Shown one piece after another: positions 1 through 9,017 of a DNA stretch of 64,000 bases. The translations under genes were made by a program, and so were the position numbers. Each line of letters starts with the position of its first letter. Position 1 is the stretch's first letter. Below the pieces are notes generated by a model. That model had not been told where the DNA came from. It saw only the letters and a program-made list of their open reading frames with translations, and made no database searches. The DNA lies in assembly GCA_902768105.1 (NCBI GenBank), contig CACXJZ010000014.1, forward strand, positions 18,919 to 82,918, read 5' to 3'. The stretch is from an uncultured Prevotellaceae bacterium. GTDB taxonomy: Bacteria; Bacteroidota; Bacteroidia; Bacteroidales; Bacteroidaceae.

Positions 1-2151
1 GCGGGCCAACTGAAGGTTGTGGCGTATATCATCATCGCCAGGCTCCAACAGCAGCGCACGCTCGTAGTTCAGGATGGCACGCGTATAGTTGTCGCTGCGG
101 TAGTAAGCGTTGCCAAGGTTATAGTAGAGGTCAGCGCTGACGCCCTGTTCCAAGAGCGCCTCATACTGACGGATGGCTTCCTGGTAGTGCTGTTGCGCAT
201 AGGCGCTATCGGCCTCGGCTTTGGTAACGGCATGTGCCGTCAACGGCAGCAGAAGCACGAGCAGAAGCACGGCTTTGCCAGCCTTGCCCGGACGGACATT
301 CTTCTTCATGACATCTTCGATTTTCGTGATTGCAGTCATCGCAGCCTGATAGGTCTTGTCCATATTACCCTTGGCATCGCCTGGGGCATAACGCTCGAAC
401 TCGCACTCGTCGAGGGCACCGATGAACTGCTGGATGGTCTGCTCGTTAACATTACGGCTGGCGAGCTGCTGACTGATATTCTCGCGAGAGAGCTGTTCGA
501 CGGGCATATTGAGCTTATCGCCCACGTAACCCCACAGCGCACGCAGCACCTCGTCGTAGAAGGCGCTGGCATTACCCTGCTTCATCAGTTTGTCGGCCAG
601 CTTCAGGCGCTTCACAGCCACCTTGTTAGCCTTCTTGCCACGCATCTTGCTGACGTTGGCATTGTCGATGGCCCGCTGACGGAAGACGATAATGAGTGTG
701 AGCAGGAGTACAAAGAGCAGGAGGAGCACCACCCAGTAGGCCGCAGAGCCGAAGAAGTAGTCACCCTGCTGGTGCTGGCGAGTGTCACCCGTCTTGATGT
801 AGTGTATGTCCTTGTTCAGTTCGTCAACGGTCTGCTGGCTGTCGGCCGTTGGCAGACTGCTGCCATTGTACTTGGCCACGTTGAGCTTGAAGGGCTCGGT
901 CTTCAGCGTCTTGTAGGCATTGGCCTGCGTGTCGTAATACGTGAACTCCACAGGCGGAATGTCGTAGGTACCCTGATGACGGGGCACAGCGAGGTATTCC
1001 CACGTGATGCTGCCCTCGATGCCGTTGGTGGTGAGCTTCGTCTTGTCGGTCTGCTTAGCGTCATACTTATCGAAATCCTGCGGGAAGTTGACCACAGGCT
1101 CCTTCAGCAGCTTCATGTTACCCGCTCCGCTGACGGTGATGCGCAGCGTGACAGGGTCGTTGGCACGCACCTCGGTCTTGTCGAGCTCGGCCTTGACGGT
1201 AAACCGCCCCACTCCACCCGAGAAGCCTGCGGGACGCTCAGGCAGCGGATCAACCTGGATACTCAGACCCGGAGCCTGAATCTTCTTGTTGACCTCCACA
1301 TAGCCTGAACCGCCATTGAAGAATGCCTCAAAGGGATCAACATCGCGGTTGACCTGGGCTACCACACCCTCGAACGTGATGCCAGGAATGTCGAGCTTAC
1401 CCGTCATCTGCGGGAACATGACATACTGGCTCCACGTCACCGTACGATAAGGACGGCCATTGACGTTCTCAATGGTAAACTTCTTCTGCTGTGGCAGGGG
1501 AATCTCCTGCGAGTAGAAACTCTTGAGGTCAGGCATCTTGCCGTTGAGCGACGTCAGGTCAACCAGCGTATATACCTTGTAGGTGAGCAGCACGGGCTCC
1601 TGCTCGTGGACGCGACTCTTGTTGGCGCTAACCTTGATGAAGAGGTCGCTGCCCGAGATAGGCGTACCGGCAGAGCGCATGCCTGATGACTGCTGCCGCT
1701 GCTGACCGCCAGACTGTTGACCGCTGGCCTGTCCGGACACCTTGATGCGCAGGACGTTCGACGTCATCTGCTTTCCACCCACCGTAGCGCGTGCAGGGGG
1801 AATGGTAAACGTGCCGTTGGCGGTGGCACAGAGTATGTAGGTATAGGTGATGGACGTGGAACTGCTGGTACGGCCGTTGACCATCTGAAAACTCGACTGT
1901 CGCGAGGTGCTGGGTCCCATGAGCACTTCCAGCTCGGCTGGAATATTGCCTGCACGGAAGCCATCCACATCGTCGGTATTGATGGTATAGGTCAGGCGGA
2001 ACTGCTCACCCACAGCCACCTGCGACGGTGCGCTGGCGGTGATGCTTTGCGCAAGCATACCTAAAGGCAAAAGGAACAATAAAAGAACCACCCCCAGCCA
2101 CTCCCTGAAATGGATGGATGATAATAACTTATATATGAGTAATATTTTCAT
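1..2151 (-). CDS. batD: BatD-BatE fusion protein (3' end beyond window)
   Basis: Envelope protein of the bat aerotolerance/stress operon. The frame is open from the ATG at 2151 to the left edge (717 codons, no stop). An N-terminal hydrophobic segment ends in MLAQ and looks like a signal sequence. Long beta-rich repeats typical of BatD follow, then a transmembrane helix at about residues 465-487 and a basic, helical, probably cytoplasmic stretch. At about residue 615 a perfect signal-peptide-like segment begins (MKKNVRPGK then LLLVLLLPLTAHA), followed by TPR motifs characteristic of BatE. No stop separates the two parts, so this is a fusion whose former signal peptide probably acts as a second membrane helix. 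It starts 11 bases after batB-batC. Internal initiation at 309 to make a free BatE cannot be excluded. The protein is truncated by the window edge, not by mutation. Confidence 0.85.
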   Translation of the reverse strand, partial: MKILLIYKLLSSIHFREWLGVVLLLFLLPLGMLAQSITASAPSQVAVGEQFRLTYTINTDDVDGFRAGNIPAELEVLMGPSTSRQSSFQMVNGRTSSSTSITYTYILCATANGTFTIPPARATVGGKQMTSNVLRIKVSGQASGQQSGGQQRQQSSGMRSAGTPISGSDLFIKVSANKSRVHEQEPVLLTYKVYTLVDLTSLNGKMPDLKSFYSQEIPLPQQKKFTIENVNGRPYRTVTWSQYVMFPQMTGKLDIPGITFEGVVAQVNRDVDPFEAFFNGGSGYVEVNKKIQAPGLSIQVDPLPERPAGFSGGVGRFTVKAELDKTEVRANDPVTLRITVSGAGNMKLLKEPVVNFPQDFDKYDAKQTDKTKLTTNGIEGSITWEYLAVPRHQGTYDIPPVEFTYYDTQANAYKTLKTEPFKLNVAKYNGSSLPTADSQQTVDELNKDIHYIKTGDTRQHQQGDYFFGSAAYWVVLLLLFVLLLTLIIVFRQRAIDNANVSKMRGKKANKVAVKRLKLADKLMKQGNASAFYDEVLRALWGYVGDKLNMPVEQLSRENISQQLASRNVNEQTIQQFIGALDECEFERYAPGDAKGNMDKTYQAAMTAITKIEDVMKKNVRPGKAGKAVLLLVLLLPLTAHAVTKAEADSAYAQQHYQEAIRQYEALLEQGVSADLYYNLGNAYYRSDNYTRAILNYERALLLEPGDDDIRHNLQLAR

Positions 2152-2162
2152 GTCTTTTTCCT

Positions 2163-3872
2163 TTACCAGTTCTTCTTCAGTCGGCGACGACCCTGTTGCT
2201 GCTGTTGTTCCTGCATGCGCTGCTGAGTCTGACGCTCCTGTTGTAAGGCAGCGTTCAGGAGCTGTTCAGCATTCTCCTTGCTCATCTGGGGTTTCTGCTG
2301 CTGTTCCTTCTTCTGCTCGTCCTCTTTCTTCTGCTGGTCCTGCTGCTGTTGTTGCTGCTGGTCCTGCTTATCCTGCTTGTCCTCCTTCTTGTCGTCGTTG
2401 CCGCCACCGCCGCCCTGTGGGGGCTGCTTCTTCAGCTGACGCTTGCAGAGCTCAAGGTTATAACGCGTCTCGTCGTCGTGCGGATTCAGGCGTAACGCCT
2501 CCTTGTAGGCTTCGATAGCCTCCTTGAACATCTGACGTTTCTGGCAGATGACACCGATATTATGGAACGACTGGTACTTGCGCATCGGGTCGCTCTCCAT
2601 GCGTGCGGCAGTCTGGAACTGCTCGACGGCAGCCGAGTCCTTGTTCTGTGCCATCAGCGCATTACCCAGGTTATAGACAGCCTGCGGATTGTTGCGATTA
2701 GCCTCGACAGCCTTGCGGTATTGCACCTCAGCGTCGGCATATTGTCCGGCACGGAACAGTTTGTTGCCACGGCGCACGCATTGGCGGTCAACCTGTGCCG
2801 AAGCACTCAGCGACAAGAGCGCCAACACCAGCAACATAGCAGCCTTGCGGTTGCGGAACAGATGCAGGTTCCTGAACAGCGGATTCTTACGCTCCAGCAG
2901 CAGCACCTCGAGCACGAGCAGTACCAAGGCTCCGAGGGCAAACCACACGAAATACTCGTCGTAGCTGTTATACACCTCAGCCGTAATCTCCTTCTTCGAG
3001 AGCTTGTCGAGCTCGTCGTTCAGCTGCTGTTGTGCGGCATAGCCGTTCTCCACATGGATATAGGAACCACCACCAGCCTGTGCAATCTGTCGGCACATAT
3101 CCTCATTGAGGATTGACATAACGGTGTTGCCCGTCTCGTCAATCATATACTTGCCTGACGAGGGGTCAGGAATGGGAGCGCCTCCCGTAGAGCCGACACC
3201 CAGCACAAATACGCGCATACCGCGGTTCTTCGCATCCTCGGCAGCCTCGACAGCCCCACCCTCGTGGTCTTCACCGTCGGTAATGACAACGATGGCCTTG
3301 CCCACCTGTTCATCCTGGCTGAAGCTATGCTCCGCCATGTCGATGGCAGTAGCAATGTCGGTACCCTGCGTGCCAATCATCGTGGGGTCAATGCTCGAGA
3401 GGAACATCTTGGCCGACACGTAGTCGCTGGTCATGGGCAGCTGCACAAAAGCATCACCCGCAAAGACGATGAGTCCTATCTTGTCGTTCGAGAACTTATC
3501 GACGAGGTTCTCCACCATCATCTTCGCACGGTCCAGACGACTGGGCGTCACATCCTCCGCGCGCATGGAGTTCGAGATATCCATAGCGATGATAATCTCA
3601 ATGCCTGTACGCTTCTCTGTTTTGGTGCCGGAACCCCAGTGGGGACGGGCAAAGGCAACGATGAGCAGCGTAAGCGAACCCAATAGCAGACCGTACTTGG
3701 CGGCAGAACGCCAGCGTGACACATCAGGCATCAGTTGGCGCACCAGCTCGAGGTCGCCAAACTTGCGCAACTTGCTCTTCTGACGCTGACGCATTAGGAA
3801 CCAGAAAGCAGCCAGCACGGGAACGAGCAACAGCAGCCAGAGGTATGCGGGGTCTTCAAAATATCTGTTCAT
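2163..3872 (-). CDS. batB: BatB-BatC fusion: von Willebrand A domain plus TPR protein
   Basis: 569 residues. Helices at about 11-28 and 58-75 precede a VWA domain with an intact MIDAS start (DISNS, 98-102) and VVITDGED near 195-202. A further helix lies at 309-327. The protein then continues through a signal-peptide-like segment (MLLVLALLSLSASAQ, 346-360) into TPR repeats (361-480) and a low-complexity tail rich in Q, K, D and E (490-560), the hallmark of BatC. In many Bacteroidota BatB and BatC are separate proteins. Topology from charge: RQRQKSKLRK inside, VWA outside, RKNPLFRNLHLFRNRK inside, TPR outside. The start overlaps the end of batA by four bases (ATGA), indicating translational coupling. 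It probably forms an inner-membrane complex with BatA and BatD facing the periplasm. Confidence 0.9.
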   Translation of the reverse strand: MNRYFEDPAYLWLLLLVPVLAAFWFLMRQRQKSKLRKFGDLELVRQLMPDVSRWRSAAKYGLLLGSLTLLIVAFARPHWGSGTKTEKRTGIEIIIAMDISNSMRAEDVTPSRLDRAKMMVENLVDKFSNDKIGLIVFAGDAFVQLPMTSDYVSAKMFLSSIDPTMIGTQGTDIATAIDMAEHSFSQDEQVGKAIVVITDGEDHEGGAVEAAEDAKNRGMRVFVLGVGSTGGAPIPDPSSGKYMIDETGNTVMSILNEDMCRQIAQAGGGSYIHVENGYAAQQQLNDELDKLSKKEITAEVYNSYDEYFVWFALGALVLLVLEVLLLERKNPLFRNLHLFRNRKAAMLLVLALLSLSASAQVDRQCVRRGNKLFRAGQYADAEVQYRKAVEANRNNPQAVYNLGNALMAQNKDSAAVEQFQTAARMESDPMRKYQSFHNIGVICQKRQMFKEAIEAYKEALRLNPHDDETRYNLELCKRQLKKQPPQGGGGGNDDKKEDKQDKQDQQQQQQQDQQKKEDEQKKEQQQKPQMSKENAEQLLNAALQQERQTQQRMQEQQQQQGRRRLKKNW

Positions 3873-4870
3873 GACGGTATCCTCCTAAATATGGTTACAC
3901 GAAGCAGCAGCTCGAGCAGCAACAGCAGGATGGCTGCGAGGGCAAACGGCTGGTAGGCCTCGTAACGCTTGCTGAACCGCTTGACGTTGAGCTTCGTCTT
4001 CTCCAGTTGGTCAATCTCCTTGTAAATCTCCTGCAGCTCCCGTGTATTGGTGGCACGATAGAACTTTCCGTCGGTGGCATTGGCGATGTCGCCCAAGGTC
4101 TTGGTGTCTATCTCCACGGGCAGGTTCACGTACTGCACACTACCACCGACAGGCATGGGGTAACGGGCCGTACCATTCGTTCCGGCACCGATGGTATAGA
4201 CGCGGATGCCGAGGCTCTTGGCTATCTCGGCTGCCGTCATCGGCGAGATGTCGCCCATGTTGTTCGAACCATCGGTCAGCAGGATGACCACCTTGCTCTT
4301 CGCCTTCGAGTCCTTCAGTCGTGCAACGGCGTTAGCCAGTCCCATACCGATGGCTGTACCGTCCTGTATGAGTCCTCGTGCAGCAATGTCGGCCCGCACG
4401 TTGTGCAGCAGGTTCAGGAGCGAGGCGTGGTCAACAGTCATCGGACATTGCGTGAACGACTCTCCGGCAAAGATGGTCAGTCCAATGTTGTCGTTCGGGC
4501 GGTCGGCAATAAACTCCGCCGCCACCTTCTTGGCAGCCTCTATGCGGTTAGGCGTCAGGTCCTCGGCCAGCATGGATGTTGAGACGTCCATAGCCAGCAT
4601 GATGTCGATTCCCTCGACGGTCTGGTCCTTCCAGGAATTGCTGGTCTGTGGTCGTGCCAGCACAATGACAATGAGCACAAAGGTGAGGATGCGCAACAGC
4701 GGCAGGACGGGCATGAGCATGACCTTCCAGCTACGCGGTGCATTGCGATAGGCGTTTGTATCGCTCATCCGCATGGTGGGCTCGCTCTTCTTCCTGAACC
4801 TGATATACCATATAATATAAGGTATCAGCAGCAGAAGCAGCAGGAAAAATCCTTTATTTACAAATTCCAT
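3869..4870 (-). CDS. batA: BatA, VWA-domain inner-membrane protein
   Basis: 333 residues, the usual length for BatA. Two N-terminal helices (about 7-24 and 52-70) flank a basic cytoplasmic loop. A VWA domain follows with the MIDAS motif DVSTS near 95-99, and a C-terminal helix lies near 310-328. VWA domains bind divalent metal and protein ligands; in Bacteroides the bat genes support survival of oxygen exposure. It sits in the six-gene operon moxR, DUF58, 4882-5922, batA, batBC, batDE, all on the minus strand with gaps of 0-11 bases. The pairing of VWA proteins with a MoxR AAA+ ATPase is a recurrent module thought to assemble or remodel envelope complexes. Confidence 0.92.
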   Translation of the reverse strand: MEFVNKGFFLLLLLLIPYIIWYIRFRKKSEPTMRMSDTNAYRNAPRSWKVMLMPVLPLLRILTFVLIVIVLARPQTSNSWKDQTVEGIDIMLAMDVSTSMLAEDLTPNRIEAAKKVAAEFIADRPNDNIGLTIFAGESFTQCPMTVDHASLLNLLHNVRADIAARGLIQDGTAIGMGLANAVARLKDSKAKSKVVILLTDGSNNMGDISPMTAAEIAKSLGIRVYTIGAGTNGTARYPMPVGGSVQYVNLPVEIDTKTLGDIANATDGKFYRATNTRELQEIYKEIDQLEKTKLNVKRFSKRYEAYQPFALAAILLLLLELLLRVTIFRRIPS

Positions 4871-4881
4871 TTTCTAATTCT

Positions 4882-5922
4882 TCAACTTAACAACTCCCAC
4901 GTGCCGTAGGCCACATAAGCCAGCAGGCAAACACAGACAGCAAGGATGACACCGATGACAATCTTCAGCACGCGGCGCGTCTTCATCGAGCGCTGGTCCT
5001 CCTCCGACAGCTTCGGACGGAGCACCTCCTCGGTGGGCAGGTTCTCAGCCTTGGTGCTGTTGATGAAGTCAACGGCAGTCACCAGGTTCATGTCGTTCTC
5101 ATTGATGAGCGTAGAGTATTTCGCAAACTTCACGAGGTCGGCCGTCTGGAACAGCAGGCGCAGCTCGTCGAGTGCTTTCTGGTCGCCCTGTTGAGTCAGC
5201 CGCTCAATGATTTCCGAACTGGTCATCTCCATAGCCGAGAAGCCGTAACGCTCCTCGATATAACGGCGAATGGTGTCGGTCAGCTTCGTGTAGTATTCCT
5301 TCTGGTTCTCAGAGGTCTGCATCCTGTCGGCCTTGATCTGTTCAATCTCCTTCATGGCCTTCTGGTGAGGCAACAGTTTCTTGATTACCCGCACACGGAC
5401 CATGATGGGTTTGTTGTCGCGCAGACGCTTATAGAGGTAGCCGGTGAGCGCCAGCAGTACGAGCATGAGGACGGTCAGCCACACCAGCGGAGCCCACTCG
5501 CTCCACAGGAACGGGTTGTCCTGCACGTCCTTCGGTCCGAAGAACTTCTCGTAGTGGGTGGTATCGACTTCAATGCCTATCACCTTCAGCGCCAAGCCCT
5601 TGCTCTTTACTGTGTCGCCATTGACCAGCACGGGGAACGGCGGCAGCGGATAGAGGTTCTCGTCGAACGACGTGATGGTGAGCACCTGCACATTGTCGCC
5701 TTCGTTGCGTGTCTCGACGACCTCGACGCCAGGCGTTATCTGCTGTGCGCGCTTGTATTGCGGAAACACAATCTTGGCTCCTTCAGGGGCGTTGACGGTC
5801 AGCGTCACGTGAGCCTGCTCGCCCATGAATATCTCGATGGAGTCGATGGTGGCTTCAACGCTTTGCGCCATCGCGCAACAACAGCCTAAGCATAAGCCTA
5901 TAAACAAAAACAGTTTCTTCAT
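4882..5922 (-). CDS. Bat-operon membrane protein of unnamed family
   Basis: 346 residues. A signal peptide (MKKLFLFIGLCLG, ending CCCAMAQ) leads into a beta-rich domain (about 20-140) reminiscent of the repeats in BatD. A helix at about 148-168 follows, then a charged helical cytoplasmic stretch (170-315) and a final helix at 322-342. This is the conserved unnamed member found between the DUF58 gene and batA in Bacteroidota bat operons. I know of no enzymatic activity, and no catalytic motif is visible. It abuts the DUF58 gene (one-base overlap at 5922) and lies 11 bases before batA, so it is surely cotranscribed. The likely role, by context only, is a structural partner of the Bat membrane complex. 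Confidence 0.75.
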   Translation of the reverse strand: MKKLFLFIGLCLGCCCAMAQSVEATIDSIEIFMGEQAHVTLTVNAPEGAKIVFPQYKRAQQITPGVEVVETRNEGDNVQVLTITSFDENLYPLPPFPVLVNGDTVKSKGLALKVIGIEVDTTHYEKFFGPKDVQDNPFLWSEWAPLVWLTVLMLVLLALTGYLYKRLRDNKPIMVRVRVIKKLLPHQKAMKEIEQIKADRMQTSENQKEYYTKLTDTIRRYIEERYGFSAMEMTSSEIIERLTQQGDQKALDELRLLFQTADLVKFAKYSTLINENDMNLVTAVDFINSTKAENLPTEEVLRPKLSEEDQRSMKTRRVLKIVIGVILAVCVCLLAYVAYGTWELLS

Positions 5923-6791
5923 CAGCTTCGTTGTTTAAAGAGCATAAGCAGCGCCTTCACGAAGTCTTCGTTGGTGGCGATGCTCACGTGGTCAACATTA
6001 CTCTTGTTAAACGTCTCGGTCAACACATTCTGCCGCCTCATGAAGTATTGTGTATGCGACTCGCGCAGACGGCGGCTGCTGGTGTCAATGTACTGCTCGT
6101 GTCCCGTCTCGGCATCCACCACGCGCATCAGTCCCACGTCGGGCAGCATCTTTGCACGCTGGTCATAAACCTGGATGGCCACCACGTCGTGCTTGCGGTT
6201 GCAGATGGTCAGGGGCTGCAGAAAGTCCTTACGGTCAAAGAAGTCGCTCAGCACGAAGGCCGTACAGCGACGCTTGGCCACGCTGGTCATGAACTCCAGC
6301 GCTCCGCGCACGTCGGTACGACGGCTCTCAGCCTTGAAATCAAGCATCTCGCGGATGATGTAGAGAATGTGCTTGCGACCTTTCTTCGGCGGGATGTACT
6401 TCTCGATGCGGTCAGAGAAGAACACGACGCCAATCTTGTCATTGTTCTGGATGGCCGAGAACGCCAGCGTGGCGGCAATCTCGGTCACCATGTCGCGCTT
6501 CATCTGCCGCTGTGTACCGAAGTCCAGACTGCCGCTGACGTCGATGAGCAGCATCACGGTAAGCTCGCGCTCCTCCTCAAACACCTTCACGTAGGGACGG
6601 TGGAAGCGGGCGGTCACATTCCAGTCGATGTCGCGCACATCATCGCCGAACTGATACTCGCGCACCTCCGAGAATGCCATACCGCGTCCCTTGAACGCCG
6701 AATGGTATTGTCCCGCAAAGATATTCGAGCTCAGTCCGCGAGCCTTGATTTCTATCTTGCGAACTTTCTTGATGATTTCAGATGTTTCCAT
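5922..6791 (-). CDS. DUF58 protein of the bat operon
   Basis: 289 residues. It contains the DUF58 signature region, with REYQFGDDVRDIDWNVTAR near 45-62, followed by a VWA-like core whose metal-binding start is DVSGS (about 85-89). There is no signal peptide or membrane helix, so it is probably cytoplasmic. DUF58 proteins nearly always accompany MoxR ATPases and are thought to link the ATPase to membrane VWA partners. Its start overlaps the last base of the moxR gene, indicating coupled translation. Family assignment is firm; the molecular role is inferred from context. Confidence 0.9.
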   Translation of the reverse strand: METSEIIKKVRKIEIKARGLSSNIFAGQYHSAFKGRGMAFSEVREYQFGDDVRDIDWNVTARFHRPYVKVFEEERELTVMLLIDVSGSLDFGTQRQMKRDMVTEIAATLAFSAIQNNDKIGVVFFSDRIEKYIPPKKGRKHILYIIREMLDFKAESRRTDVRGALEFMTSVAKRRCTAFVLSDFFDRKDFLQPLTICNRKHDVVAIQVYDQRAKMLPDVGLMRVVDAETGHEQYIDTSSRRLRESHTQYFMRRQNVLTETFNKSNVDHVSIATNEDFVKALLMLFKQRS

Positions 6792-7786
6792 CAGGGTACT
6801 TCTACCTTATTGATAATCTTAGAAACAATCTCCTCGCTCGTCACGTTCGATGCCTCTGCCTCGTAGGTCAGGCCGATGCGGTGGCGCAGCACGTCGTGGG
6901 CAACGGCACGCACATCCTCAGGCACCACGTAACCGCGACGCTTGATGAACGCGTAGGCACGGCTGGCCTTTGCCAGATTGATGGATGCACGGGGCGATCC
7001 GCCGAAGGAAATCATGTTCTTCATGTCCTTCAGGCCGTAGCGGTCAGGATAGCGCGTGGCGAAGACGATGTCGGCAATGTACTGTTCAATCTTCTCGTCC
7101 AGATAAACCTCACGCACCACCGAGCGGGCACGCAGTATCTCGTCGGCCGTAGTCACGGGTGTGACGGTGGGCAGGGCGCCCTGGATGTTCTCGCGGATAA
7201 TCTTCTTCTCCTCGTCCAGCGTCGGGTAGTCAATGACCACCTTCATCATGAAACGGTCGGTCTGCGCCTCGGGCAGCGGGTAGGTTCCCTCCTGCTCAAT
7301 GGGGTTCTGCGTAGCCATCACGAGGAACGGGCTGGGCAACTGGAAGGTCTCGCTACCAATGGTCACCTGCTTCTCCTGCATGGCCTCGAGCAAAGCGCTC
7401 TGCACCTTTGCCGGAGCACGGTTGATTTCGTCGGCCAGCACGAAGTTGGCAAACACAGGACCCTTCTTCACTTGGAACTTCTCGTCCTTCTGCGAATAAA
7501 TCATCGTACCGATGACGTCGGCAGGCAAGAGGTCGGGCGTGAACTGTATGCGCGAATACTTCGCGTCAATCAGTTGTGCCAGCGTCTTGATAGCCAGTGT
7601 CTTGGCCAGTCCGGGCACACCTTCCAGGAGGATATGGCCGTCGCTCAACAGGGAGATGAGCAAGGTGTCAACCAGATGTTTCTGTCCTACAATGACGCGG
7701 TCCATGCCCGTCGTCAGGTTCGTCACGAATGCGCTTTGCTGCTCAATTCGGATATTCAGTTCTCTAATGTCAATAGCTTCTGCCAT
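6791..7786 (-). CDS. moxR: MoxR-family AAA+ ATPase
   Basis: 331 residues, typical for MoxR. The Walker A motif is GVPGLAKT (near 56-63), the Walker B is VLADEINRAP, the sensor 1 region is MATQNPIEQEGTYPLPEAQ, and the C-terminal lid domain follows. It has no membrane segment. MoxR ATPases act as chaperone-like remodelers of complexes containing VWA proteins, which matches the downstream DUF58, batA and batB genes. It is the first gene of the operon; the promoter lies at 7821-7854 with a leader of about 30 bases. Within the family it is the Bacteroidota bat-linked type by context. Confidence 0.95.
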   Translation of the reverse strand: MAEAIDIRELNIRIEQQSAFVTNLTTGMDRVIVGQKHLVDTLLISLLSDGHILLEGVPGLAKTLAIKTLAQLIDAKYSRIQFTPDLLPADVIGTMIYSQKDEKFQVKKGPVFANFVLADEINRAPAKVQSALLEAMQEKQVTIGSETFQLPSPFLVMATQNPIEQEGTYPLPEAQTDRFMMKVVIDYPTLDEEKKIIRENIQGALPTVTPVTTADEILRARSVVREVYLDEKIEQYIADIVFATRYPDRYGLKDMKNMISFGGSPRASINLAKASRAYAFIKRRGYVVPEDVRAVAHDVLRHRIGLTYEAEASNVTSEEIVSKIINKVEVP

Positions 7787-7820
7787 AGTTATAAATTTGT
7801 TTATTTTTGTTTTGCACGTG

Positions 7821-7854
7821 CAAAAGTACGCAATTTGCCCGTTATAAGAGCAAA
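7821..7854 (-). promoter_or_regulatory. Bat operon promoter with overlapping dyads
   Basis: Read on the minus strand, the -7 box TACTTTTG lies at 7821-7828 and a TTTG -33 element at 7851-7854 (22-base spacer, slightly long). A perfect 16-base palindrome (TTTTGCACGTGCAAAA, 7810-7825) overlaps the -7 box and probable start site. A perfect inverted repeat (CGCAATTTGC at 7829-7838, GCAAATTGCG at 7850-7859) occupies the spacer. These dyads look like operators, but no regulator is identified. Confidence 0.65.
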
Positions 7855-7898
7855 TTGCGAATGTAATAAATATTAAATCATCTAAAAGTCTTTAAAGG

Positions 7899-9017
7899 CT
7901 ACTTCTTTTTCTTCTTCCACTCCAGCTTGGGAATCATGACTATTTGGCCTTCTTTCAGGTCGGCATTCGACTTGATGCCGTTATATACTTCGATGTAGCA
8001 CTCCATGCCTGCTCCCAGCGTGCGCTTGGCAATGCGGGCAGTCGTTTCACCGGGCTTCACCGTCACCGTAAAGTCGTCACCTATAATGCGATAGGCGCCG
8101 TGCTTCACGCGGGGGTCCATCTCGGCATATTTGTCAGGCGCTGGCTCTGGCTTGGGCTCTGGAGCTGCCTCTGATGCAGGTTCAGTCACGGGTTCTGTCA
8201 CAGGTTGCTCCTCAACCACTATTGTTGTCGTGTCAATGGCTGTGGTGTCCACTGCCGCGGTATCAATGACCGCCGTATCAGGAACAACGGCAACGGCCGT
8301 TGAGTCTGCCGCAACAATCTGCTGGCCTTTCTTCAGTCCGAAGTAGTAGCCGCCGCCGGCCGATGCTGCCATCAGCAAGAGCACGCCTATCACGCCCAGC
8401 ACCCACTTCCAGGTATTGCTGCCTTCGGGTTCTTCCGGCTCTTCCGGGGTTTCCGGAGTTTCCGGAGTTTCAGGAGTTACAGGGATATTCGGAGCCTTTG
8501 GTTTCGGCTCTTCCGGGGATTCCGGGATATTCGGAGCCTCTGGCTCTACAGCAGTCATCAGCGTCACAGGTTCAGTCTTTGGCTCAGGCTGTGGCTCGGG
8601 CTTTGGTTCCGGCACCACCGGAGTTTCCGGAATTTCTGGAATTTCCGGGACTTCCGCGCTTTCCAGACTTTCCGGAGCATCCTCCTCAAAATCCACGCCC
8701 TCGTTGAGTACCACGGTTTCGAACTGCGAGAAGGGCTTGTTCACCAGCTCTTTCATCGTGGCGTCAGGTGTAAAGGAAATCTTGTCGTGGCCGGCAATGG
8801 TCACGCGCTCGCCTGTAGAGACGCTCACACTCTCACGCGCACCAACGCCCACAATCTTGAACGTGCCCAGTCCGCGCACCTTTACCTGGCCGTCGCGCTC
8901 CAGACCTTCACGAATAACGCTGAACACAGTAGCGGCAAAGCGCTCTGCATCGCGGACCTTCAGGCCGTTCCGCTGTACGAGTATGGAGGCAATCTCCTGT
9001 ATGGTCTTCTTTCCCAT
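7899..9017 (-). CDS. Membrane-anchored HU-family protein with LysM-like C-terminus
   Basis: 372 residues. Residues 1-95 form an HU/IHF-like DNA-binding domain (TIQEIASILVQ, then KVRGLGTF). A linker rich in P and E (115-200, with PETPETPETPEEPEEPE) leads to a single transmembrane helix (about 204-226). A second low-complexity region (235-298, rich in T, V, A, E and P) ends in a LysM-like domain (310-365, with VKPGETTARIAKRTLGA and DLKEGQIVMIPK). This predicts a cytoplasmic DNA-binding end and a periplasmic glycan-binding end. It lies directly after a small HU gene with a one-base overlap and is the last gene of the ftsY-rimO-HU run. HU-type domains fused to envelope domains occur in Bacteroidota; the function is not established here. 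Confidence 0.85.
   Translation of the reverse strand: MGKKTIQEIASILVQRNGLKVRDAERFAATVFSVIREGLERDGQVKVRGLGTFKIVGVGARESVSVSTGERVTIAGHDKISFTPDATMKELVNKPFSQFETVVLNEGVDFEEDAPESLESAEVPEIPEIPETPVVPEPKPEPQPEPKTEPVTLMTAVEPEAPNIPESPEEPKPKAPNIPVTPETPETPETPEEPEEPEGSNTWKWVLGVIGVLLLMAASAGGGYYFGLKKGQQIVAADSTAVAVVPDTAVIDTAAVDTTAIDTTTIVVEEQPVTEPVTEPASEAAPEPKPEPAPDKYAEMDPRVKHGAYRIIGDDFTVTVKPGETTARIAKRTLGAGMECYIEVYNGIKSNADLKEGQIVMIPKLEWKKKKK

Noticed and set aside
19-1308. A 429-codon open frame on the plus strand
   Set aside because: It is the reverse complement shadow of batD-batE, has no promoter or recognisable motifs, and its composition is rich in L, V, H and R as expected for a shadow.
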